A DNA stretch of 64,000 bases from Leuctra nigra (Eukaryota; Arthropoda; Insecta; Plecoptera; Leuctridae): positions 14,991,246 to 15,055,245 of the forward strand of contig OW203773.1 of the NCBI GenBank assembly GCA_934045905.1, given 5' to 3'. The notes under the pieces are model-generated. The model was not told the DNA's origin. It made no database searches and saw nothing but the letters and a program-made list of their open reading frames with translations. The position numbers and the translations under genes were made by a program. Positions 11,801 through 23,800 of the stretch are shown here, in pieces (position 1 is the stretch's first letter; each line of letters starts with the position of its first letter).

Positions 11801-14800
11801 ATTTATTGTATAGGAGGGAATTAAAATAATTTATACATTTGAATGACGTCATTTCCGGTCTCATAAATAGGAAAATTCTATTTGTACTGTTCATATTCCA
11901 TAGAGATGGCCATCCGAATCGTTTGGCGCTAGTTTCATACCGATTTGTCTACCAGTTTTTGAGATATGACGTTACTTCCGATTTAAAAATGGCGGCTGAA
12001 ATCTCTGACCCCTTGAAGTATATTTGAAACATGATTATAATTTTATAAGCTGTCTCAAATAGTATATTTATTGCATCAAAATAAAAATTTGTGAGATTAT
12101 TAAAATGTGTGACGTCATTTCCGGTTTAGGTATAAGAAACTGCAAATATTATTGATGATAATACATAAAGTTGACCGTCTAAATTGTTTTGCGCTGGTTT
12201 CGTTGAAATCTATTTAGCCGTTATTGAGATATGATGTCACTTCCGGTTTCAAAATGGCGGCTTCCGGTTAGTTTTATAACAAGTCACATGAGACGTCAAA
12301 AGTACATACGTTACATAAATATCAAAATAATCGGATCAATCTTTGTTGCCAAAAAGCCAATCGATGTATTTCAAATTTCATTGCGTCATTTCCGGTTTCT
12401 TTAACATAATGTTTAGTCTTTTGCTACTTATCATGCATATAGATGACCGTCTGGATCGTTTGGCGCAATTTTCGTTCCAATCGGTCCAGCCGTTGACGAG
12501 ATATGACGTCACATCCGGTTTCAAAATGGCGGCATAAAACCAGTTATAGCAAAAGGCACCTCAGACGCCAAAAGTGCATATGTGGTAAAAATTTTAAATC
12601 AATCGGTTCAGCCGTTTATGCTGTGGCCTGTTTACCATATTTTAGCTCCACCCTACTACTACTACTGAGATTATTATGAAAACCGCCCTAAAACACTGTT
12701 TTCACGGCCCTCTAGCGCGCAAAGGGCGTAACCTATTGTTCCCAAATTTTGTATATGTTGTAGGGTGGGCCATAGCTCGAAATTAAGATATATCGCAACA
12801 ATGTGAGATTTTCCAATTTTAAGATCCAGTAGGCCGAAAATGCCACTTTGATGCTTACAGTAAAAGTGGGTTTGCTCCAGCCTTTTTAAATGAGTGTGTG
12901 CGCGCGCCGTACGACTTGGCTGGCGTGGAGCGACCGCTCCACTAGATAAAGTTCACATTAGCCTCAAGTGGACTTTAGCCATCTAGATGGCTGTGTTTCA
13001 TTGGCCGTTGCCAAGGTTTCAACCGATAAGTCCTACCGCTAACTTTATCGGGACATTGTACAACCGACCTACCAAGAGTTATAGTTTCACACTTCCACTT
13101 GATAATATTTCATGGATCACATTTTATTTCATAGTCAGGGTCTTATACTTGAACCTAAACGCCCTGTCAAGTATCTCGGGCTTTTTGATTGCAGTCTATA
13201 TCCTCATCTTGCATGCTATGTGTAATGCGGAATCGAAATTTGAATGTTTGTAAAGTCTTGTTCAGAGTTGCTAATTTATACATTCCCCTCAGTCCATAAT
13301 GACTTGGAGATTCGTAAAACCTCTGAAATTCGTAGGCAAGATCATTAATTAATAATGACTAGTTTGAACTGTTTAATACATTTTCCCTTAGTTAAATATG
13401 ACTTGTAGATTCGTAACACCTGTAATATTCTAAGGCAAGATCATCGAGGAGCGCGAGGAAGCCAAGAAGCGCCTCGAGGACTACCTCGCCGTCGTCGCTG
13501 CCGAGTTCAAGCAACAAGACGGCGCGTGCGCCGCGTCACCGGCGCCGCCCAGCGAGGCCAAGAGCGACGACGAGTCCTCCCTCGACCTCCGTCTGACGGA
13601 CTCCAGCGAGGACGAGGACAACGTCGTCATGGAGATGCCGCCGCTGGAGAGGATCGAGACCGAGGACGTCTACGTGGAGGATTCTCTCCTTGGCGGGGAC
13701 GACGCCGTGGACCTCGCGCCGGTGCACCGCGTCGACGTCGAGGAGAGAGACAAAGATCTGTTCCTCGACGAGGTCATGGAGGAGCCTCCACGGGAAACGG
13801 TCGAACGCGCCGACGTGAAGGTATTCGACGAGCGGCACGGCGTCGAGGAGGAATCCGACTTGCCGTTCCTCACCGTGTTGTACAACGAGGTGGACTCGTC
13901 GATGACGACGCTGGTGCCGTCGTGGCGCAGCGGCGGCGTCGCGGAGGACGACGAGGAGGACGTGAAGCCGATGGTTCAGATCCCCGAGGACGTGCTGGGC
14001 GACTACGAACTGCGCGAGGTCGCTGCGCCGGAGACCGCTCGCGTCCCGGCGATCCGCGTGCGGCCGTTCGCCAAGGCCGTCGCGACGCCGACGGACGACA
14101 GCTCTGACGTCACGACTCGACCGGCGGTTGAAGAGAACGTTCAACAGGCGGCTACCAGCGTCATCCAGTATGCCAAGTCGCAGGTTAAAGAGCCTCCTCC
14201 AGAGAGCGCTGAAACACTTCCGACAGCCTCGCCGCGTGTTAGGGTCGTGTCTTCCCCTTCGCCTCCTGCCAGGACCCCGCCGATTCGTCCGCCAGCGGCC
14301 ACCACTCAAACCTGCCCTCCCCCGACCAACAGACTGCCTTCAGTGAGTCCTCCGGCGGCTGACAAGCAGTCTGGTACGTCACCAGTTGCGCCGGGCCCCT
14401 GCGTTCTGCCCCCCACTCCTTCGCCGTCACCGGGTCGCTCTTCGGCATCTTCCTCGTCACCCGTTGATCCCACACCAGGGACTTCGTCCGTCTTGCCACA
14501 GCAGTTGCCCACACAAACCCGGCCTGTGGGCACTTGTAGACCGACGCCCTCGTCGCCTCCAGCTCCTGACCCCGCCACCGCAACCCAGCCGGGAGTCGAA
14601 CCCCGCCGCATCGTCACACTGTCCGCCGAGGAGCGCGACCGCTTCCTCGACGAATACGCCGCGAAGATAGCCAAGTCGTGGCTTATGTTCTACAAGCTCA
14701 AGACGATGTACGACCAGTCGGTCAAAAGGGGCGGCGAGTACGCGCGCGCGCAGTGTCTCGACAAGTACCGGGACTACCAGGGCTACCTTGCGGCGACGAA

Positions 14801-17800
14801 GCCGAAGCTGTTGTACTTCCTGCGCGCGCTGCTCGGCGTGATGACGCGCGACGAGATGATGCAACGAGTCGCTCACAAGGTCAAGCTCATCCTGATGTTC
14901 GTGCTCGAGTTCACCTACGACATTCACGTGTACTGGAAGTTCTTCAACGCGATCCACGAGGACGCGGGCACGATGCTCGCGCAGAGTTTCCCGGCCCTGC
15001 AGGAGGTTGTTCCACCTGTTGCGGAGGTGCAGCCCGCCGCCACTCCTGGAGTTCCTAATCTTCAGAGTCCTCCGCGGTGGATATCGCCTGCCCCGTCTGT
15101 ATCTCCTGCAAATGCGACTTGCGCCTCTCAGACCTCTCAGCTGCAGACCAACCATGTGACCAGAACATCTCCTACACAGCTCGAGACTGCGCAAACCTGT
15201 TCTTCCGGCCGCCAACCACCTGCACCTGCACCTGCGCAGAACCCTCAGCAGACCAATCCGGCCTCCAGGCTGTCTGCTGCACACCACGAGATGATTAATC
15301 CACCAGATAATGCCTCAAGACAACTGGCGAATAATCCTGCTCAGGTCTCTCAGCAACAGAATAGCATCCAAGTTCCGAAGTCTCGCCCTCAAGTTGTGGA
15401 CTTGACTAGTCAACGTGTCGTCCCGGCAACGAGGAATGTGTCCCCTCAGTATGAGTCCATTTCTCCAGCCAGTAATCCTGATCATCATGCTGCCAATCAT
15501 CAGGTCCGCTCTGCCACTTCCATATCTCATGCTCAGTACGCAGCTATATCTCAGTCCAATCCGAACCACGCTTCCGTCAATCAACCTCAACCCGTCTGGA
15601 CGTCTCCCAACCAAGCCAGGGGCAACCCGCCGCAGACACAAGAAGCTCAGATGCCGTCGCGGCCGAACAACCAGAGGCAAGATGTTACTCCTCAAGCAGC
15701 CACGTTGCCTGTGAATCATCCGTCGAACAGAGTTCTTCAGGAGGTGGTCGAGTTCCCGCGTCCGGCGACGACGATCCACCACTTGCCCCAATCGGAGTTC
15801 AGAACACCTGTTGCCCCGATGCAGGATAGGCGAGTCCCATTGCAGAGTCCAGCTAACAACCAGTTTCCGAACCACGGCAATCAGCAGTCTTCCGTCGGCG
15901 GCGTCCACCACGGCAACCAGGCGCCCAATGTGCGTGTCCAGCCATACGGGAGCATCGACGTCGAGCGACAGCGTGCAATGGGGAGATATGAGAAACTACG
16001 TGCCTTGATGCATATCCGTCAGCATAGCCTTGGAAACAATGTTCAGCCGCAACAGGTCGTGCATTTTCAACCCCAACAGGCCGTGCATGTTCAACCCCAA
16101 CAGGCCGTGAATGTTCCAGGTCGCACCCCGTATTCGGTACAGAACCCTCAACTGGCCCCCGTTGTTCATCCTAATTACATAACTGATCTGCCGTCCAGCC
16201 ATGACGTCACCGGAGTACAAGGTCAACCGATTCCGCCGGGCGTGGTCTCGAGCATCGCGGCTGCGCACCAGCGCGTGACCGAGGAGTCCTACGTGAAGAA
16301 GCTGCGCGCGGCTCAACAGGTGGTGCAGGGCGTGCAGCGGAAGCTGGACAGCGAGATCGAAGCGTTCGACCGGGGCCGCGCACCCGCCGCGCGCATCCAC
16401 AACGAGGCCTCGCTGGTCGAGATCCAGGCGGCGATCTACCTGATCGAGGAGGAGGTGACGAGCCGGCATGCGCGCGAGAGAGACGCCTTGGCTCGACAGC
16501 AGACGGGGTCACAGCAGCAAGCCACGGCGGTCACATCAGAGCTCATGCGCGAACTACAGATGCCGAGGGGGTACCAGGCCGGGGGAAATGTTCAGCAGCA
16601 AACTAACGTACAGGGCAGCACGTGGGCTCAGCAGCAAGCCGCTCAGATCCAGACACAAATGTCTCAACATCAGCAGAGACAGAATGTTCCGGTTCCAGGC
16701 TATCAACAGGTGTCTTCCCAGGCGGTGAAAAGTGTCCAGGCAAACGCACGATACCAACAGGAGCTGCAACGAAAGAATCTGCAGCAGTTATTAAATCAGA
16801 AAAATGCCGGCTATGTGTCTTCCCAGGCGTCTCCTAATGGCATGTTCACGGCCAACGAGCAACAGGCCGCGCAATATCTTTCACACTCGAGACATCAGGA
16901 GAATCAGCAATGGCAGAATGTACAGAGACCGCCGAATGCCAGTCAAACTACACTCGATCCTGCGGCGTCGAATCGTCAGCAAATTTCCCAAGTTCTGGAG
17001 AACAACCGGACGACTGAGATTCGAGCCCTTCCTCGCCAAGCCAACCCGCAGAACATCGACGTGCCAAACACGGCCCACAGGGCCCCTTTCCAACCGCAGA
17101 ACCGCAGTCCAAATCCCCAGCAACAGAACAGTCCACAAACCAATCTCGCAAATAATCAGTCACAGCAACCTTATAAACAGACAACCCATTATATAAACAA
17201 CTCGAAGTCCGGAACCATCCCTAACCGCCCGAACCAAAATGTTGGCCAGCCAAAAGCTTCCGCGCAGTCGATTCAGATCACCGGCTACGTCGTAATGAAG
17301 GACGGCAAGCCTGCTATCATCGCGCCCCATGAATTAGGGGAAATCCCCACGTATCCAGCCAACAGCGCGATGCTCGCCGTCACACAACCACCAGCTGACC
17401 TCGCGCCTCACGCGGCGAGCTCCGCCGTCGCGCTCCCGGGCCACGATAACATCCAGTCCTCGTACGAGCAACAGGTCGTCAACTTCGTGCGCAGGTCCGC
17501 CCACACGGCGCCGCGACGGCAGATCCAGGAGGTGAGCCCGCTGGTGCGCCAAGTCGAGGCGCAGCAGAGTCGGAGGCCCGACGGTGAAGCGGCCCCGACC
17601 ATGGTGCCGATCCAGCGGAGCCGACAAGTGCAGGGGATTCCCACTCATCCGGCTAGCAATCGTCTGAGACAGATGAATGCGCCGCGCAGTGATCTTCCGC
17701 CGACAAGTCCTGAGAATGTTCGTCACGGCGGCGGTCATCGGGAACTCCCACCTCCTGTCGCAACAGGTGTGGTGCCACAGACGGTTCGGGAGGATCGAAG

Positions 17801-20800
17801 TCCTGTTGCTCCTCCCGTGGTGCCAACTACTCCACCAACATCTACAAGTGCTGATATTGTACGTCACGACTTGGGTAGGAACGTCGACCGCCGAGATGTA
17901 TCTCCATCCATTGCACCAACGGGGGCTCAGACGGTTCGGGAGGATCGAAGTCCTGTTGCTCCTCCCGTGGTGCCAACTACTCCACCAACATCTACAAGTG
18001 CTGATATTGTACGTCACGACTTGGGTAGGAACGTCGACCGCCGAGATGTATCTCCATCCATTGCACCAACGGGGGCTCAGAGGGTTCGGGAGGATCGAAG
18101 TCCTGTTGCTCCTCGCGTGGTACCAACTACTCCACCAACTTCTACAAGTGCTGATATTGTACGTCCTGACTTCGGTAGGAACGTCGTTCGCCGAGAAGTA
18201 TCACCATCCACGGCAGCAACGGGGGCTCCAAGTGTTCGGGAGGAACGAATCACAGCTGGTTTAACAACCACTTCACCAACTGCTACGAATACTGATATTC
18301 TTCGCCATGACTTGAGTAAAAGTATCACGCGTGGACGACTAGTACAATATATTGCCAACGACTTATTATCTCAGAAGGTCCAGAAGAAGCAAAACACCGT
18401 CGATCCTTCTCCTCTTCCCGTAGCTACACCGTCGCTCCCATCTGAAACCACCCAACCCGAGCCCCGAGTCCTCGGCCGACACATGCCGTCCCTCAATCAG
18501 ATCATCGACGACGTCATCGTGAACAGTCTGACGTCACCGACTGCGACGGAAACCGCCGAGAGGCCCAACGTGAAGCCAAAGGCGAAGAGGGGGAGGCCGA
18601 AGAAGGATCCTAACGAGACCGCGTGGCCGAGTAGCAAGAAGAGCAAGAAACACAAGGATGAGAAGCGGACTCAAAGAAAACACAAGTCATCGGCTGAGAA
18701 GGAAGCAGCAGCTGGCCCGTCCAGGGAGGTCGTCGACGCTGCTACGGCGCACGCGGGGAAGCGGAAGTCGACTGAATCCGACGGTAATCCGGTGACAAAG
18801 AAAAAGTTGTGTAAGACGAAGTGGTTCGTTGCTTCTGAAGCTACTCCGGATGCGAACTGGAAGCTAATCGAAGTTGACGTGGGTCCAATAGCCAAACGTG
18901 TGTTGCCAGAAGTAGAAACCGAGACGAATGGATCCAAGATGAAAACGCAGGACGCGAATGACGCTACGTTGTCCAAGAAACTGATGGCCTTGTCTAGAGA
19001 TGTTAAGGTAGCTCCGACCCTTCTGAAGGTCCTCAAACAACCGGGGATGAGCTCGTCAGATATGTCAACTTCAGCACCCTCGACTTCCGCTTCATCCACG
19101 ATCACGTCTGACAAATCCAACGGGACCACTTCCAGCAGAACCAAAATCAAGAAGACAGACCAAGCACTGGAGGACAAGCTCCAGTATTATCTGGACAAGA
19201 AAAGGAAGGAAGCAGGATTTGTTCCCTCGACCAAAGCAATCCAACTGAAAGATTTTCCATTTGGTGATCCTAATGACAAGAGAAAGAAGAAGCCGTCATC
19301 CAGTCGCAACTCGTTCAGTCCGAAAACTGTCCCTCTGGTCGAAGTTACCGACGACTTTCTTTCAAACGTCTCCATAGAAAACATCTGTTCGCTACGTGGA
19401 GACGATGACCACTCTTCCACCGTCGTCGCCGAGGATCCTGTTACCACTCAGCAAGACTTGTCGAGTATCCCTGCGACCACGTCGTCCCTTGTCCTTTCTG
19501 CATTACCAGAGGTGACCGCTCGTCAACCCGAACCGGTTCACCAGACCCCTCCGAGGACTTCTACTGTCGTCGCCGAGCACCCTGTTACCCCTCAGCAAGA
19601 CGTGTCGAGTATCCCCGCGAAGTCTTCGCTTACTGACCTTCCTGCACCTCTACCAGAGGCGGCTGCTCGTCAACCCGAACCGGTTCATCAGACCCCTCCG
19701 AGGACTTCCATTGTCGTCGCCGAGCACCCTGTTACCCCTCAGCAAGACGTGTCGAGTATCCCCGCGAAGTCTTCGCTTACTGACCTTCCTGCACCTCTAC
19801 CAGAGGCGGCCGCTCGTCAACCCGAACCGGTTCATCAGACCCCTCCGAGGACTTCCATTGTCGTCGCCGAGCACCCTGTTACCCCTCAGCAAGACGAGTC
19901 GAGTATCCCCGCGAAGTCTTCACCCACTGACCTTCCTGCACCTCTACCAGAGGCGGCCGCTCGTCAACCCGAACCGGTTCATCAGACTCCTCCGAGGACT
20001 TCCACTGTCGTCCCTGTTACCCCGCAGCAAGACGTGTCGAGTATCCCCGCGAAGTCTTCACCCACTGTCCTTCCCGCACCTCCACCAGCGGCGCCCGCCC
20101 GTCAACCCGACCCTCAGAAGACAGTCGACGAGAAGATCCTGGAGATCCTGGAGGAGTACAAGACGAAGTCGACGGGCCCTCAGGTCCCCGCGGCGAGGAT
20201 TAAGAGAGAGAAGGTGGTGGACGTCCCCGCGTGCACCGCGACGTGTGTCGTCGACGACGACGACGATGATGTGGTGTTCGTCAGCGAGATGAAGCAGGGC
20301 TCCGAGATCATCGTCCTGGATGACGACGACGACGACGACATCGAGGAGGTCTCTCAGGTGAGTTCTGTCATGTAGATGCCGCTATGGTGGTTAGGGACGG
20401 TATTGCCAACTATATTTCATGCAGTTTAACTATTAAATATGACAATTCTTTTGAACTTTCTACGCAAACTTTGTTATTATAGAGAGTACGATCTAAACTA
20501 ATATATAAAGAAGTTTTTAAATAAGAGACACTGCAATCACATTTAAAAATTATTGTAACAGTTGAGGTCAATCGACAGTTTGGTTCGTCTTGAATTTTTA
20601 CAATTTTACACTTTCAACGGACCCTAGACCAATGCAAAAGAAAAAATATAAATTAGATAATGAATTTGAAGTCACGCAACTTTACAGTCACGAAAGTTCC
20701 ATATTTTTGTTTTATTGATTGACTTCACCACTTATTTTAGATTTTTAGTAAAATATAATTTCGCATTCTACAATAAGGCTATAGTTGTTTTGTAGAAAGT

Positions 20801-23800
20801 ATAGAAAATCTCAATTTTGTCAAGAAGAATAATGTTGTGAATTGTTTTACTTTAATGGAGTAAAACTTGCCCCCTATCGCGAATGCCAGTCGTACACAGA
20901 CGTAGTATCAGTTGCCTAGATTGATTGATATTTGAATACAGAGGGGTTATTTGCAAGACTGGTTTTATCTCTGACTTTTAAAGCAACATAACGAGGCGGC
21001 TGTATAGTCAGGGAAGCTAGATGGTTCATACCCTGCCTCTCTCTGACCCATAACATAAACATGTTTTTATATGGCTATGAACCATCAGAGTATGGCAGAG
21101 TATGAACCATCTAGTTTCCCTGACTGTACACTTCACCAAGTTAAAAACGATATTCAAAAGAGACGGAATTGCTGCTAAAAGAGGGACTAGCGAATTTCCT
21201 CATTCATGAGAAATTTTTTAAACTCTACATAAATATAGATAATTTAATTCTACACCATAATATGCCAAGAAAAAGTGGGCAAGCTGAACTAACTTCCAAG
21301 ATATATCACTTCAAAGTATTGCTTTTAGCCTCTATTTTAACATGGCGGCCATGCTAGGAATGATTTTCGTACAGCTTCAAAATGGTTTGAGACTGACTTC
21401 CCGACATAAGAATTTTGTAAAAATCTGATATGTGTTGTAACAGATGCTCTAGTATTTTTTAAATTTTTTAGATATACATGTTCCTGAACGTTTTAATGAG
21501 CTAGGAGGGTTTTAGTGAAAATAACTTGGCATCACTGGTTGAAAGAGATGGCTCAGAGAACAGCTGTCTCATGACAGGTGCGCTCTGATTGGTTGTTTGG
21601 GATTTGAGGGAGGTGATAATTGAAATGCAGTGTTGCCACTTACAGTATCCACAGCCTTCTAACAGAACATTCGTGGTGTTTTTGAAGAAGGCTGTGATTA
21701 TATCGCTAGTCCCTTCTTAAGGTTTCATGGCGCATTCGATGAGGTCTATGCTATACTTAGCCCAGCGAGCGTGTAGCCAGTTCAGCAAATGCTGTTTAAA
21801 ATTCAACAATGGGTTTAGCTTGTAATCCGGAGTGTTTTGACGCGTGTCCGGTTGTAAATATCTCTCAACCACTGCTGGTGTTCGGGAAAGTGTTGTTTTG
21901 TTGTGGTGCCAAATATCTTTCAATGCAGTTGGTTTTTAACATTCAAGGAAAGTTGTTTAAAATGGCAACATTGTAGGCGGAAGGGGTGGCAGGTTATAAA
22001 AAGAGTTGTATCTTGTCAGAGCTTAAGGTGGCTGTATATCACGTGACTTTATTTCTCTACATCCGATCAAAAGAAATAGTTACCCATGAGTACATACCTT
22101 ACATCGTTCATGTTGAGTATTCCAAGGTGATTTATGAAGGAAATTCACTGCATACTGGAGCTTATCAATATTTGCAGTCAATATTATTTAATTTTGCAGT
22201 GATTTTAATAATAAAAACAATACAAATATCGTGTATACATACGCGTGTGAAGACTGTCAAAACCAAGTGCTGTTCGTTTAAACATTACATTCATAATAGT
22301 GGATATAATTAATATCTCAACATTTCGTTGGAAAGAGGAAGAAAGAGCGCATGTTATATATTCTGACATTGCGTCAGGTTTGTGATGCATATATGCCTTT
22401 TTATTAGAGTAATGTTTGCTGTTCTTGGCAACTCGTAGAATTTCCTTCAACTTCAGGTCTTGATTTGAGAATTTTTAGGTGCAAGGAAGTAAAATCATCT
22501 AATATGTTATTTTCGCAGATCTTTTCTGCGTAGATATGTTCCAACTGATGTGTCCTAACTTATCTGATGAGGGAGAAGTCTTTGATAAACTAAACCCTTC
22601 CAATAGAAAATGGTTAAAAAGTCACGTGATATACAGCCACCTTAACTGTCGATCAAGGGTCGAACAACTGTTCGCCTCATGAAAGGAAAGGCTACACGCT
22701 CGCTGGGCCAAGTATAACTCGTCATCCAACTCTAGTAGATGAGATCTGATTTTATTAATAATAACAAGGATTGATTGTCAAGGAACCTGACCAGCAGCCA
22801 ATCCGTTTCATTCACATCACAGCTAACGCATCTTATAAAGCTGACCGTAGGCGTCTTCTAGTTGTCATTAACATGTGCTTGGTTTGATTCCAGCCGACTG
22901 CGGAGGTTGCGGACGCCGTCGTGCACGAGGTTGCTGACGACGTGGGCGACCACGACTGTGTGATCTGCGGACTGGAAGCCACCGGCTTGTGCGCCAAGTG
23001 CATGAGCACCTACTACTGCAGCAGAGACTGTCTGGTGAGTCACAGCCTTGTGTACATACTGAATCGCGATCCCACTTGATGCAGAGGCCTGGGTAAACGA
23101 ACTGGACCCCAAGTCTTGACATCGACATTTTCAAAACGTTCGCGTTTTCTTTGTTTAAAATCAAAAAAAGTTGACGACTAAGCCATAGGAAAAAAGTAAC
23201 TAGGGCCATAGCCTTCAAATGTTCACGTTTTATACAATGAAAACGCAAACGGTTTCAAAACGCCGATTTCAAGACTTGGATTCCTGGATACGCACTGTTG
23301 TTCCAAGTGCATGTTTTAAATGTTGTCTTTCCACTACAGAATTATATAAAATCAGATAGTGAGACCCATTACAGCCCAATAGACTAAATATGGCCACAAA
23401 CTGGAGTACTTTGACCTCTGGTACCTCAAAGTATTAAATACGATTATTTTTACCTTTAAATTTCGTATTTAACATTTTGATGTCGTGTCATAAATTACTT
23501 ATGTGGCATAATTTAGTCGATTAGGCTGTAACGGGTGCATACTATTTGATTTTGTTAAATTCTGTAGTGGGCAGACAAAAACATTGTTGCTTAGTAAGAA
23601 ATTGCGTTTTTACAAACGTCCAATGCAATTTAAAGTTTTGTATATTTGAATGATAATTTTGAACATTTCCTAATTCCCTGACTTCTATTTCATTATTGTT
23701 TTTCCTTGTCATTATTATTTACGAATCTTCGTCGAGTGGTTTACGGTCTTCTTTGTAAGTACCTATGTTTCAAACGAGGACATGTCGGCATCAGAATGCT

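Noticed and set aside
13536..15287. Long minus-strand frames opposite exon C (for example 13536-14309 and 14457-15287)
   Set aside because: Their composition is what GC-rich, codon-biased sense coding produces on the antisense strand. There are no domains or splice context.
13629..20375. ATG at 13629 as the true start of a 2248-residue protein ending at 20375
   Set aside because: The same frame is open upstream to 13435, joins exon B in phase, and leaves through a GTGAGT donor at 20358 into the MYND exons. The stop at 20373 is intronic.
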